Shown: one piece after another, positions 42,646-50,580 of the stretch
Layout of the letters: the number at the start of each line of letters is the position of its first letter
How positions within the stretch are numbered: position 1 is the first letter of the stretch
Source: Streptomyces cavernicola
Lineage (GTDB): Bacteria > Actinomycetota > Actinomycetes > Streptomycetales > Streptomycetaceae
Direction: 5' to 3'
NCBI RefSeq assembly: GCF_029968035.1
Contig: NZ_JASCIQ010000021.1
Span: 1-64,000 of the forward strand
Length of the DNA stretch: 64,000 nt
Translations under genes and position numbers: made by a program
Notes under the pieces: generated by a model
The model's input: the letters and a program-made list of their open reading frames with translations, nothing else
Told to the model about the DNA's origin: nothing
Databases searched by the model: none

Positions 42646-42798
42646 TGGGGAGGAGCACGGGGTGGCCGCGCCCGCATCCACCGATCGGCTGACCCCCACG
42701 TCCCCCATTGCGCCCGCACCCCGAAGCCGGTACGTCGACCGTCGCGGACTCCCCGCGGCCGCAGTATGGACTCGGCAGACAGGACCGAGGAGCGTGGG

Positions 42799-43410
42799 AT
42801 GGCAGTGACCAGAACGATCGAGCAGGACCGGGCCCTGTTGGCGGCGGCCGCGCAGGGCGATGCTGCGGCCGTGCGCGCCGCCCTCGACGCCGGCGCGCAG
42901 CCGGACGCCCGCGACGCCCAGGGGCGCACCGCGCTGCTGCTCGCCGCGAGCGCCGACCATGTCGACGCGGCCCGTGCACTCGTCGCCGCCGGCGCCGACC
43001 CGAACGCGCAGGACGCCCGTGACGACAGCCCGTGGCTGGTCACCGGGGTCACCGGCAGCGTCGAGATGATGCGCCTCCTCCTCCCGGCCGGCGCGGACCT
43101 CACGCTGCGCAACCGCTTCGGCGGCATCGCGCTGATCCCCGCCGCCGAGCGCGGCCATGTCGACTACGTACGAGCCCTCCTTCGCGAGTCCGACATCGAC
43201 GTCGACCACGTCAACTACCTCGGCTGGACGGCCCTGTTGGAGGCCGTGATCCTCGGCGACGGCGGCCGGAACCACGAGGAGATCGTGGAGCTGCTCATCA
43301 CCGCGGGGGCCACGCCGGACCTCCCGGACGGCGAAGGCGTCACCGCCCTCGTCCACGCCGAGCGGCGCGGCTTCGAGCGCATCGCGGGTCTGCTGAGGGC
43401 CGTTCGATGA
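42799..43410 (+). CDS. ankyrin-repeat protein
   Basis: A 203-residue cytoplasmic protein made of five to six ankyrin units: LLAAAAQGDAAAVRAALDAGA, GRTALLLAASADHVDAARALVAAGA, SPWLVTGVTGSVEMMRLLL, GIALIPAAERGHVDYVRALL and GWTALLEAVI...IVELLITAGA. It should mediate protein binding. ATG 42799 has GAGGAG upstream; ATG 42766 is an alternative. It overlaps the following beta-propeller lipoprotein gene by 4 bp (ATGA), so the pair is expressed together. Confidence 0.9.
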   Translation: MAVTRTIEQDRALLAAAAQGDAAAVRAALDAGAQPDARDAQGRTALLLAASADHVDAARALVAAGADPNAQDARDDSPWLVTGVTGSVEMMRLLLPAGADLTLRNRFGGIALIPAAERGHVDYVRALLRESDIDVDHVNYLGWTALLEAVILGDGGRNHEEIVELLITAGATPDLPDGEGVTALVHAERRGFERIAGLLRAVR

Positions 43411-43480
43411 GCGGGCGTCAGGTGAGCGGGCGTCAGATGAGCGGGCAGCAGATGAGCGGTCGGACGATGAGCGGGCGTAC
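43407..43480 (+). repeat. 15-bp tandem repeat that multiplies the start codon
   Basis: About five in-frame copies of ATGAGCGGGCGTCAG (with GTG and CGGACG variants) start at 43407, 43422, 43437, 43452 and 43467. Each copy supplies a possible ATG/GTG start. Confidence 0.85.
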
Positions 43481-44606
43481 GAGTCGTGCGACGCGGGCCC
43501 GCCGTACCGGACTCGTGGTCGCGGCGGCGGCCGTCACGCTGCTCGCCGGCTGCAGCAGCACGCAGGCCGCGGGTCCGGGCGAGGGCGACGAGCCCGCGAA
43601 GGTCGCCCCCGGCTCCGAGCCCGCCGGGCGCACCCCCGAAGGCACCCTCCTCGTGGCCGACTTCGGCGGCGAGACCGTCACGTTCGTGGACCCGGAGAAG
43701 GGCCCGATCGACAAGGTCGAGGTGGGCACCGCCCCGTACGGCCTGGTCGTCGGCGAGGACGGCCGGGCCTGGGTCGCGACCGCCGAGGGCGTGGCCGTCG
43801 TCGACACCCAGAAGCGCGAACGGCTCGTGCTCATCCCGTACAAGACGGACTCCGGGCCCCCGGCGACGGGCGAGTACCGCGGCGGCGGCATGGGCATCGC
43901 GCTCGCGCCGGACGGCGAGCACGTGTACGTGGGCGTCAACGTGCCGGGCGGGAACGGGGTGTTGGAGACCATCGACACCAAGTCCCGCGAGGTGACCGAC
44001 ACCGACCCGGTGGGCCGCAGGCCCTTCGACGTGGACGTCTCACGCGACGGCCGCGAGGTGTACGCGACGGACCACGACTCCTTCGACGTGACCGTGGTGC
44101 CCACCGACGGCGAGGGCGAGTCGCGTCGCATCGAGGTCGCCCCGTACGGCACCGAGGGCGGCCTCGGCTCCTGGCTGAAGCCGCACTACGCGGTCGTACG
44201 GCCCTCCGACGGGAAGCTCCTCTTCCCCTTCGAGGGCGAGAAGCTGGTCGTGGTCGACCCGCGCACCGGCGACTCCCGCATCGAGCCGATGACCGCCAAC
44301 ACGCATCAGCACGGCGCGACGATCACCGAGGACGGCACCCTCTTCGTCGTCGGCACCGGCCCCATCGGCTCCGACGACGAGGACCCGTCGCTCACAATCC
44401 GCACGAAGGACGGCAAGGAGCGGGTGATCCCGCTCGGCGGTCCGCACGAGGACGTCGCCGTCTCCCCGGACGGCCGCACGGCCTACGTCAGCGGCGGCTT
44501 CACGCGCGACGGCTACTGGCACGGCATCACGATCGTCGACGTGGAGAGCGGCAAGACCTCCCGACTCACGGCGGGTGAGCGGCCGTTGGGCATCGCGGTG
44601 CTGTGA
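43407..44606 (+). CDS. YncE-like beta-propeller lipoprotein
   Basis: A 399-residue exported protein. A repeated N-terminus (SGRQVSGRQMSGQQ...) precedes a twin-arginine-containing basic stretch and the lipobox LLAGC (cysteine near residue 49). The mature part is a seven-bladed propeller of YVTN/lactonase type, with repeats such as GTLLVADFGGETVTFVDPEKG, DGEHVYVGVNVPGGNGVLETID and DGREVYATDHDSFDVTVVP. Such proteins bind metabolites or partners outside the membrane. It is coupled to the cytoplasmic ankyrin gene. The true start among five tandem ATG/GTG codons is uncertain. Confidence 0.85.
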   Translation: MSGRQVSGRQMSGQQMSGRTMSGRTSRATRARRTGLVVAAAAVTLLAGCSSTQAAGPGEGDEPAKVAPGSEPAGRTPEGTLLVADFGGETVTFVDPEKGPIDKVEVGTAPYGLVVGEDGRAWVATAEGVAVVDTQKRERLVLIPYKTDSGPPATGEYRGGGMGIALAPDGEHVYVGVNVPGGNGVLETIDTKSREVTDTDPVGRRPFDVDVSRDGREVYATDHDSFDVTVVPTDGEGESRRIEVAPYGTEGGLGSWLKPHYAVVRPSDGKLLFPFEGEKLVVVDPRTGDSRIEPMTANTHQHGATITEDGTLFVVGTGPIGSDDEDPSLTIRTKDGKERVIPLGGPHEDVAVSPDGRTAYVSGGFTRDGYWHGITIVDVESGKTSRLTAGERPLGIAVL

Positions 44607-44612
44607 GGCCTA

Positions 44613-44656
44613 CGCGATAGGCGATGCGCGATGAGCGATGCGCGATGGGCGATGGG
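44613..44656 (+). repeat. short tandem CGATGCG-type array
   Basis: About five copies of an 8-bp unit (GCGATGCGC, GCGATGAGC, GCGATGGGC) directly follow the propeller gene, similar in style to the heptamer array at 28956. Confidence 0.8.
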
Positions 44657-44684
44657 AGGTATGCGGGCTTCGGCCCGGAACGCG

Positions 44685-44724
44685 GCGGCCCGTGGACACT
44701 CGGCGGCGAGTGTCCACGGGCCGC
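44685..44724. terminator. perfect 18-bp hairpin between convergent genes
   Basis: The left arm 44685-44702 and right arm 44707-44724 are exact reverse complements around a 4-nt loop (GCGG). It lies between the propeller gene and the HAAS gene and should act as a bidirectional terminator. Confidence 0.88.
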
Positions 44725-44731
44725 TCCCTGT

Positions 44732-44775
44732 GTACGGGCCCTGCGGATCAGCTGTACGGGCCCTGCGGGTCAGCG
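44732..44775. repeat. 22-bp direct duplication at the HAAS gene end
   Basis: Two adjacent copies of a 22-bp sequence starting GTACGGGCCCTGCGG differ by one or two bases. The second overlaps the HAAS stop codon at 44770. Confidence 0.8.
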
Positions 44776-45333
44776 GCGGCGCGTCGCCCACAGCCAGCTG
44801 GCGGCGATCAGCGCAAGGCCGATCTGCACGGCGGTGATCACGTCGATGACGGTGGGGTTGGGCGGGTCGATGTAGTACACGGCGATGTTGATGCCCAGGA
44901 CGGCCACGAAGGCGAGGAACGTGGCGATCGCCTTGTCCCGGACCTTCCAGCACGTCGCGACCCAGAGCAGCACGAGCGCGGCCAGGCGGCCGATGGTGCC
45001 GAGTGGCATCAGGACGAAGCCGAGCGGCAGCGAGAGCGCGATGAGCAGCACCGGAAGGAGCGCCGGGATCCGGTCCCGGAAGCCCCGCTCCGGGGCCTTC
45101 CCCGGCACGCCGCCCACCCCGGACTCGGCGAGCGCGGTGGCCGCGATGGAGCGCGGGTCGCCCAGCTCGCGCAGCACCTCGGACAGCGCGTCCGGGCGCT
45201 CCGCGAGCGCGACCTCGATGTGCTCGGCGAGGTCCGCGACGAGCTCCTGGCGGCGCTCCGGCGGCAGCGCCGCGGCCTCCCGCTGCACGGCCGCGAGGTA
45301 TGCGTCGATCTCTGTGTTCTCTGCGGCCTTCAT
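44770..45333 (-). CDS. HAAS-domain membrane protein (PadR partner)
   Basis: A 187-residue protein. The N-terminal cytoplasmic HAAS domain (ENTEIDAYLAAVQREAAALPPERR, VADLAEHIEVALAE, LRELGDPRSIAATAL; about 1-68) is followed by four hydrophobic segments (about 90-180). HAAS proteins are regularly encoded next to PadR regulators and sense envelope signals. It overlaps the padR gene by 4 bp (ATGA). Confidence 0.88.
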   Translation of the reverse strand: MKAAENTEIDAYLAAVQREAAALPPERRQELVADLAEHIEVALAERPDALSEVLRELGDPRSIAATALAESGVGGVPGKAPERGFRDRIPALLPVLLIALSLPLGFVLMPLGTIGRLAALVLLWVATCWKVRDKAIATFLAFVAVLGINIAVYYIDPPNPTVIDVITAVQIGLALIAASWLWATRRR

Positions 45334-45719
45334 GCTTCCCCTCCAGTTGACTCGGACCGCCCCTGCGGCGGTACGAGAAAGTGGTCCACTGCGTCCCGGA
45401 ACCCGGGCCAGATCCGTGCGAACTCAGCGAGCGCGGCACGTCCCGCGTCCGTCAGCTCGTAGTAGCGCCGGGGCGGGCCCGACGTCGACTCGCGCCAACT
45501 GGTCTCCACGAGCTCGTCCCTGCGCAGCCGCGAGAGCAGCGGATACACCGTGCCCTGGCTCGTCGCCAACGCCCCCGACCGCTCCAACTCGCGCAGCAGC
45601 TCCACGCCGTAGCGGGGGCCGTCCTGCATCAGCGCGAGCACGCAGTACTCCAACACGCCCTTGCGGAGTTGGCTCTCGGCCTTTCCGGCGGAGCGGTTGC
45701 TCGCCTTGCCTGGTTCCAT
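45330..45719 (-). CDS. PadR-family transcriptional regulator
   Basis: A 129-residue winged-helix repressor with QLRKGVLEYCVLALMQDGPRYGVELLRELE, then TSQGTVYPLLSRLRRDELVE and GPPRRYYELTDAGRAAL, all hallmarks of PadR. ATG 45719 (EPGKASNRSAGK) is preferred within a longer open frame. It probably autoregulates; the sequence just upstream (minus strand AAGGTACTGTGCATTGCAT) contains the GTACT/TGCA elements seen in PadR operators. It is the first gene of the padR-HAAS pair. Confidence 0.9.
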   Translation of the reverse strand: MEPGKASNRSAGKAESQLRKGVLEYCVLALMQDGPRYGVELLRELERSGALATSQGTVYPLLSRLRRDELVETSWRESTSGPPRRYYELTDAGRAALAEFARIWPGFRDAVDHFLVPPQGRSESTGGEA

Positions 45720-45813
45720 GCAATGCACAGTACCTTGCGAAGCGATGGCTTGGCCAGGTCGGCTGGGTTCGCTCGGGCGGGACTCGGGCCTGGGGTCTTT
45801 CCTGGGCTCGGAG

Positions 45814-45843
45814 TTGATAGGCAAGTCGTCACTTGCCTATGCT
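45814..45843 (+). promoter_or_regulatory. arsR promoter with operator filling the spacer
   Basis: TTGATA (45814-45819) and TATGCT (45838-45843) are 18 bp apart. A perfect inverted repeat ATAGGCAAGT-CGTC-ACTTGCCTAT (45817-45840) fills the spacer and overlaps both hexamers. The predicted start site, 6-8 bp past the -10, coincides with the GTG at 45851. Confidence 0.75.
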
Positions 45844-45850
45844 GGGCGGC

Positions 45851-46144
45851 GTGGCCGATGAACTGTTCAAAGCCTTGGCCGACCCCACCCGCCGCACGAT
45901 CCTCGACGAGCTCGCGGACCGCTCAGGGCAGACACTGTTCGAGATCTGCGGGCGGCTGAGCATGAGGCACCAGCTCGGCATCTCGCGCCAGGCGGTCTCC
46001 CAGCACCTCGCCGTGCTCGAGGCCGCGGGGCTCGTCGAGACCAGGCGGGAGGGCCGCTACAAGTACCACGACCTGAACACGGCCCCGCTCCGGCAGATCA
46101 CCGAGCGGTGGCCCGAGCCCGAACCGGAAGAGAGCACCCCATGA
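45851..46144 (+). CDS. ArsR-family regulator, probably leaderless
   Basis: A 97-residue winged-helix repressor. ADELFKALADPTRRTILDELADRSGQT, the recognition helix ISRQAVSQHLAVLEAAGLVE and the wing RREGRYKYHDLN are typical of the ArsR/SmtB-type group controlling VOC or SRPBCC genes; there is no metal-binding cysteine motif. The GTG at 45851 coincides with the transcription start expected from the -10 at 45838, so the mRNA is likely leaderless. ATG 45839 lies inside the -10 and is unlikely. It overlaps the VOC gene by 4 bp. Confidence 0.87.
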   Translation: MADELFKALADPTRRTILDELADRSGQTLFEICGRLSMRHQLGISRQAVSQHLAVLEAAGLVETRREGRYKYHDLNTAPLRQITERWPEPEPEESTP

Positions 46145-46533
46145 AGATCCATCTCACCAGCGTCTTCGTCGACGACCAGGCCAAGGCGGAGCGGTTCTAC
46201 GTCGACGTACTCGGCTTCGTGAAGAAGCACGACGTGCCGGTGGGCGGGGAGGACCGGTGGCTGACGGTCGTCTCGCCCGAGGAGCCCGGCGGCACGGAGC
46301 TTCTGCTGGAGCCTGCCGGGCACCCCGCGGTGAAGCCGTACCGCGACGCGCTCGTCACCGACGGCATCCCGATCGCGCAGTTCGCCGTCGCGGACGTCCG
46401 GGCGGAGTACGAGCGGTTGGCCGCGCTGGGGGTTCACTTCACGCAGGAGCCGGTGGAGATGGGGCCGGTGGTGACGGCGGTCTTCGACGACACGTGCGGC
46501 AACCTGATCCAGATCGCCACGCAGCCGGAGTAG
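46141..46533 (+). CDS. VOC-superfamily (glyoxalase/bleomycin-resistance-like) protein
   Basis: A 130-residue protein of two beta-alpha-beta-beta-beta modules: MKIHLTSVFVDDQAKAERFYVDVLGF and IAQFAVADVRAEYERLAALGVHF..GPVVTAVFDDTCGNLIQIA. Members bind metal and act as lyases, isomerases, dioxygenases or drug-binding proteins; the activity cannot be told here. It is translationally coupled to the ArsR regulator, which likely represses both. Confidence 0.9.
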   Translation: MKIHLTSVFVDDQAKAERFYVDVLGFVKKHDVPVGGEDRWLTVVSPEEPGGTELLLEPAGHPAVKPYRDALVTDGIPIAQFAVADVRAEYERLAALGVHFTQEPVEMGPVVTAVFDDTCGNLIQIATQPE

Positions 46534-46548
46534 GCCCTCGGGCCTTTT

Positions 46549-46918
46549 GATTCCCCTCCCCGCCCCTTCCCGAAAGTCCTGCGGACAGCTCCTGGGGGCT
46601 GCGCCCCCAGACCCCGCCCCCCGGGACTGCCGCCCCTGGACCCCGCCACGGGACTGCCGCCCCTGGACCCCGCCACGGGACTGCCGCCCCTGGACCCCGC
46701 CACGGGGCTGCGCCCCGGACCCCGCCTCGGGGGCCAGCCCCCAGACCTCCGCTCCTCAAACGCCGGAGAGGCTGATTGAGCCCCGAAGGGGGCTGGCTGT
46801 CAGGGGCGCGGGGCCGTGACATTTGCGGCTCCGCCGCGTGGGCGCGACCAGCCACGACGGCGCAGCAGACGAACGCGAGAGCGCCGCAGGCTTTCGGGAA
46901 GGGGCGGGGTGGGGGAAA
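46549..46918. repeat. mirror-ended GC-rich intergenic element, copy C
   Basis: It begins TCCCCTCCCCGCCCCTTCCC (then GAAAGTCCTGCGG) and ends with the inverted form CCGCAGGCTTTCGGGAAGGG. Three tandem copies of a 27-bp unit (around GCCACGGGACTGCCGCCCCTGG) lie inside. The right part carries TGACATTTGCGGCTCCGCCG and GCGACCAGCCACGACGGCGC, both shared with copy D. No gene lies in this 370-bp gap. Confidence 0.82.
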
Positions 46919-46921
46919 CCC

Positions 46922-47359
46922 CTACCCCCGCAACCCCTCCGCCGAATCCGCCACCCGCCGCAGCAAGCCCAGAAACAGCGCCTGCTCCTCCGCGTCCAGC
47001 GGCGCAAGGAAGATCTGGTTCATACGGGCCGTGCGCGGGGCGAGGCGGCGGTGGACGCGGCGGCCCTCCTCCGTGGCGTGCAGGACCGACCGCCGCCCGT
47101 CCCGCGCATCGCGCACCTTGTCCAGCAGGCCCCGGTCGACAAGTCGGCGAATCACCTCGGCGACCGTGGACCGGTCGAGGCCCACTCGCTCGCCCACCGT
47201 CCGCTGATCCATCCCGCCCTCGCCGATCAGCGCGTTGAGCACCGCGAACTGGGGCGAGGTGACGTCCTCCGAAACGACCGTGTGCCACAGCAGGGTGTGC
47301 GCCTGCTGCAGCCGGCGGGCCAGGTGGCCGGGGTGTGTGCTGAGGTCCAGCGCGGGCAC
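46922..47359 (-). CDS. pcaV: MarR-family repressor of protocatechuate catabolism (PcaV-type)
   Basis: A 145-residue MarR protein. HTH residues lie in MDQRTVGERVGLDRSTVAEVIRRLVDRGLLDKVRDARDGRR. With the GTG start at 47359 (GAAGGA upstream) an arginine falls at position 15 (HPGHLARRLQQAH), the residue known to bind protocatechuate in S. coelicolor PcaV. This supports both the start and the identity. It is divergent from pcaH, with the palindrome TCAGTGCACTGA between them. Protocatechuate should relieve repression. Confidence 0.88.
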   Translation of the reverse strand: MPALDLSTHPGHLARRLQQAHTLLWHTVVSEDVTSPQFAVLNALIGEGGMDQRTVGERVGLDRSTVAEVIRRLVDRGLLDKVRDARDGRRSVLHATEEGRRVHRRLAPRTARMNQIFLAPLDAEEQALFLGLLRRVADSAEGLRG

Positions 47360-47488
47360 GGACGTCCTTCCGTCGGAGGCGGTGGGCGCTCCCCGTACGA
47401 GATGCCCCGCGTACCGAGATGCTCCTTGTACTGAGGGTCTTGACCCGGGCCACACATGATGCCACGCTTCCGACTCATGAAGAGATAG

Positions 47489-47500
47489 TCAGTGCACTGA
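47489..47500. promoter_or_regulatory. PcaV operator TCAGTGCACTGA
   Basis: A perfect 12-bp palindrome in the pcaV-pcaH divergent promoter, with a direct repeat GATTAATTCA immediately downstream. The location and form fit a MarR dimer site. Confidence 0.78.
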
Positions 47501-47570
47501 TTAATTCATGGGATTAATTCAGGGGACGGGAGGCCTCGCCCTCGTACTCGAACGCCAGGAGTTGACGTCC

Positions 47571-48389
47571 ATGTCCGAGTCCACCAGGACGGTTCCCCGG
47601 CAGCCCGCCCCCGCAGGGGAGTTGACGCAGGCCGACATCGACCGCCGGATGGCGCGCGAGCGCGAGGCGTACGAGAAGGGCCTTGCCGAGGGCGCGGAAC
47701 CGAGCCACCACCCGAGGCGCGACTACGCCCCGTACCGCTCCAGCGCGCTGCGTCACCCCACGCAGCCGCCCGTCGCCGTCGACACCCGGCTCGACCCGGA
47801 GGCCGCGGAGCTGTCCTCGCCCGCCTTCGGCGACACCGACGTCACCGAGCTCGACAGCGACCTCACCCGGCAGCACCAGGGCGAACCGCTCGGCGAGCGC
47901 ATCACCGTCAGCGGCCGGCTCCTCGACCGCGAGGGCCGGCCCGTGCGCGGCCAGCTGATCGAGCTGTGGCAGGCCAACGCGTCGGGGCGCTACGCCCACC
48001 AGCGCGACCAGCACCCCGCACCCCTCGACCCCAACTTCACCGGTGTGGGGCGGGTGTTGACCGGCGACGACGGCTCGTACGCCTTCACCACGATCAAGCC
48101 CGGCGCGTACCCGTGGCGTAACCACGCCAACGCCTGGCGGCCCGCGCACATCCACTTCTCACTGTTCGGCTCGGCCTTCACGCAGCGCCTCGTCACCCAG
48201 ATGTACTTCCCGGGCGACCCGCTCTTCGCGTACGACCCGATCCTGCAGTCCGTCACCGACGAGGCCGCCCGCGCGCGCCTCGTCGCCGCCTACGACCACG
48301 ACCTGTCCCGGCCCGAACGGTCCCTCGGCTACCGCTGGGACATCGTGCTCGACGGCCCCGCCGCCACCTGGATCGAGGAGGGACGCTGA
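47571..48389 (+). CDS. pcaH: protocatechuate 3,4-dioxygenase beta subunit
   Basis: It carries the catalytic non-heme Fe(III) that opens the protocatechuate ring (intradiol) to 3-carboxy-cis,cis-muconate. The 272-residue protein has the N-terminal PCDO_beta_N extension, the intradiol core GQLIELWQANASGRYAHQRD with an iron-ligand tyrosine, TIKPGAYPWRNHANAWRPAHIHFSL with Tyr and the His-x-His pair, and RSLGYRWDIVLDG at the end. ATG 47571 (SESTRTVPRQP) is preferred, with AGGAG upstream; ATG 47508 lies near the promoter. It is the first gene of pcaHGBL. Confidence 0.94.
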   Translation: MSESTRTVPRQPAPAGELTQADIDRRMAREREAYEKGLAEGAEPSHHPRRDYAPYRSSALRHPTQPPVAVDTRLDPEAAELSSPAFGDTDVTELDSDLTRQHQGEPLGERITVSGRLLDREGRPVRGQLIELWQANASGRYAHQRDQHPAPLDPNFTGVGRVLTGDDGSYAFTTIKPGAYPWRNHANAWRPAHIHFSLFGSAFTQRLVTQMYFPGDPLFAYDPILQSVTDEAARARLVAAYDHDLSRPERSLGYRWDIVLDGPAATWIEEGR

Positions 48390-48390
48390 C

Positions 48391-48996
48391 ATGAGCACCC
48401 GCACGCCGCACGCGCCCGTCCCGCACGCGCCCACCCCGTCACACACCATCGGCCCGTTCTACGGCTACGCGCTCCCCTTCCCCGGCGGCCCCGAGGCCGC
48501 CCCGTACGCCCACCCCGACACGGTCACCGTGCACGGCCGGGTCCTCGACGGCGCGGGCGCGCCCGTACCGGACGCGCTCCTGGAGTTCTGGGGACCGGAC
48601 GCGGACGGTCAACTGCCGCAGCAGGGCGGCTCGTTGCGGCGCGACCCGGTCACCGGCGGCTTCCTCGGCCGCAACGGCGTGGACTTCACCGGCTTCGCCC
48701 GCGTCGCCACCGACGCCGACGGCCACTGGGCGATCCGCACCCTCCGCCCCGGCGCGCGCGGCCCGCACGCCCCGTACCTGAGCGTCTGCGTCTTCGCCCG
48801 CGGCCTCACCCACCACCTGTTCACGCGCGTGTACGTGCCGGGTGATTCCCCCGCGACCGGGACCGACCCGCTGCTCGCGGCCCTGCCGCCCGAGCGCCGC
48901 GCCACGCTCCTCGCCACCGCCGAACCACACGCCACGTACCGCTTCGACCTGCGCCTCCAGGGGCCGGACGAGACGGTGTTCCTGGAGTTCTCATGA
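48391..48996 (+). CDS. pcaG: protocatechuate 3,4-dioxygenase alpha subunit
   Basis: A 201-residue intradiol-fold partner of PcaH without iron ligands. It starts STRTPHAPVPHAPTPSHTIGPFYGYALP and contains VHGRVLDGAGAPVPDALLEFWGPDADG and RTLRPGARGPHAPYLSVCVFARGL, typical of the alpha subunit. One base separates it from pcaH, and it overlaps pcaB by 4 bp. Confidence 0.94.
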   Translation: MSTRTPHAPVPHAPTPSHTIGPFYGYALPFPGGPEAAPYAHPDTVTVHGRVLDGAGAPVPDALLEFWGPDADGQLPQQGGSLRRDPVTGGFLGRNGVDFTGFARVATDADGHWAIRTLRPGARGPHAPYLSVCVFARGLTHHLFTRVYVPGDSPATGTDPLLAALPPERRATLLATAEPHATYRFDLRLQGPDETVFLEFS

Positions 48997-50417
48997 CGTA
49001 CGAGGACAGCTCCGGCGGCGTCCAGGACGTCGGGCTGCTCGGGCCTGGGCGGGTCGCCTCGCCCGCCGAACTCGCCACCGGGGACCGGGAGTTCCTGCAG
49101 GCCATGCTGCACGCGGAGGCGGCTCTGACACGCGCGCAGGCCGAGCTCGGGCTCGCTCCCGCACGGGCGGCCGAGGCCGTCACCGCGGCCGCGCGCGCCG
49201 AGCGGTTCGACGTCCGCGGCCTCGCGGTGCGCGCCCGCGCGGGCGGCAACCCGGTGATCCCGCTCGTCGCGGACCTCACGGCGGCCGTGCCGGAGGAGGC
49301 CGCCGCGTACGTCCACCGGGGCGCGACCAGCCAGGACGTCCTGGACACGGCGGCGATGCTCGTCGCCTCCCGCACCCTGGCCCTCGTCCTGCCCGAACTC
49401 GAACGGGCCGTCGGGGAGTTGGGCCGACTGGCCGCCGAGCACCGGGACACCCCGATGCCCGGCCGCACCCTCACCCAGCACGCCGTGCCCACCACGTTCG
49501 GCCTGAAGGCCGCCGGTTGGCGCTCCCTGGTCCTCGACGCCCGGGACCGGCTCGCCGCCGTACGGGCCGCGCTGCCCGCCCAACTCGGCGGTGCGGCAGG
49601 CACGTTGGCTGCGTTCGGCGAGTTCGGACGGGAGGCATTCGGCCGAGCCGAGTCCGGCGCGTCCGGCGCGTCCGGCGCGTTCGGGGGAGTGGGGGAGAGG
49701 CGCGAGCTGCGGCTCGTCTCGGCGTACGCGCGCCAACTCGGACTTGCAGCACCCGAGTTGCCCTGGCACACCCTGCGCACCCCGGTCGCCGACCTGGCCG
49801 GGGCGCTCGCCTTCACGGCGGGCGCGCTCGGCAAGCTCGCCGCCGACGTCCTCGTACTCTCCCGTACCGAGATCGGCGAGGTCGCCGAGGGCGGCGGCGG
49901 AGGCTCCTCGGCCATGCCGCACAAGTCCAACCCCGTACGGGCCACGCTGATCGCCGCCGCGGCCCGGCGCGCCCCCGCCCTCGCGGCCACCCTGTACGGC
50001 AGCGTCGCCGCCGCGGACGAGCGGCCCGCCGGGGCCTGGCACGCCGAGTGGGAACCGCTGCGGGACCTGCTGCGCACGGTCGGCGGGGCCGCCCGCGATG
50101 CCGCCGAACTCGCCGCGGGGCTGCGGGTGTTCCCCGACCGGATGCGGGCCCACCTGGACCTCACCGGCGGCCTGATCGTGACCGAGCGCCTGGCCGCCGC
50201 GCTCTCCGGACCGCTGGGCCGAGCACACGCCAAGCAACTCCTCACCGAGGCGTCGGCCAACGGCGTTACAGGAGTGGACAGTTGGGCGGAGCTGCTGCGC
50301 GCCGCCGGACTCGACGAAAAGGCCGTCGCCGCACTCGACCTGGCCGACCTGGCCGACCCGACCCGCTACACCGGCGCCGCCGCGGCGCTCACCGACCGTG
50401 CCCTCACCCGGCGCTGA
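48993..50417 (+). CDS. pcaB: 3-carboxy-cis,cis-muconate cycloisomerase
   Basis: It converts 3-carboxymuconate to 4-carboxymuconolactone. The 474-residue fumarase/aspartase-superfamily protein has VHRGATSQDVLDTAAMLVASR (about residues 105-125), HAVPTTFGLKAAGWRS and the signature loop GGGGSSAMPHKSNPVRATLI (about 303-322). Residues near 210-225 include a Ser/Gly/Ala repeat (ESGASGASGAFGG) not needed for the fold. It is third in pcaHGBL. Confidence 0.93.
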   Translation: MTYEDSSGGVQDVGLLGPGRVASPAELATGDREFLQAMLHAEAALTRAQAELGLAPARAAEAVTAAARAERFDVRGLAVRARAGGNPVIPLVADLTAAVPEEAAAYVHRGATSQDVLDTAAMLVASRTLALVLPELERAVGELGRLAAEHRDTPMPGRTLTQHAVPTTFGLKAAGWRSLVLDARDRLAAVRAALPAQLGGAAGTLAAFGEFGREAFGRAESGASGASGAFGGVGERRELRLVSAYARQLGLAAPELPWHTLRTPVADLAGALAFTAGALGKLAADVLVLSRTEIGEVAEGGGGGSSAMPHKSNPVRATLIAAAARRAPALAATLYGSVAAADERPAGAWHAEWEPLRDLLRTVGGAARDAAELAAGLRVFPDRMRAHLDLTGGLIVTERLAAALSGPLGRAHAKQLLTEASANGVTGVDSWAELLRAAGLDEKAVAALDLADLADPTRYTGAAAALTDRALTRR

Positions 50418-50481
50418 GCCCCTCCTGACCGGCAACGCACGAGCGAGCAACGCGAGAGCAACGCACGAGCCGGCAACACCT

Positions 50482-50571
50482 CAGCCAGCAGCACCGCCTC
50501 AGCCAGCAGCACCGCCTCAGCCAGCAGCACCGCCCCAGCCAGCAGCACCGCCTCAGCCAGCAGCAACGAAT
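50482..50571 (+). repeat. 18-bp minisatellite between pcaB and pcaL
   Basis: Five head-to-tail copies of CAGCCAGCAGCACCGCCT fill most of the 163-bp spacer. Each unit is six codons, and a frame open from 50398 would read them as repeated PQPAAP joined to PcaL. Confidence 0.92.
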
Positions 50572-50580
50572 GAGCCAGCC

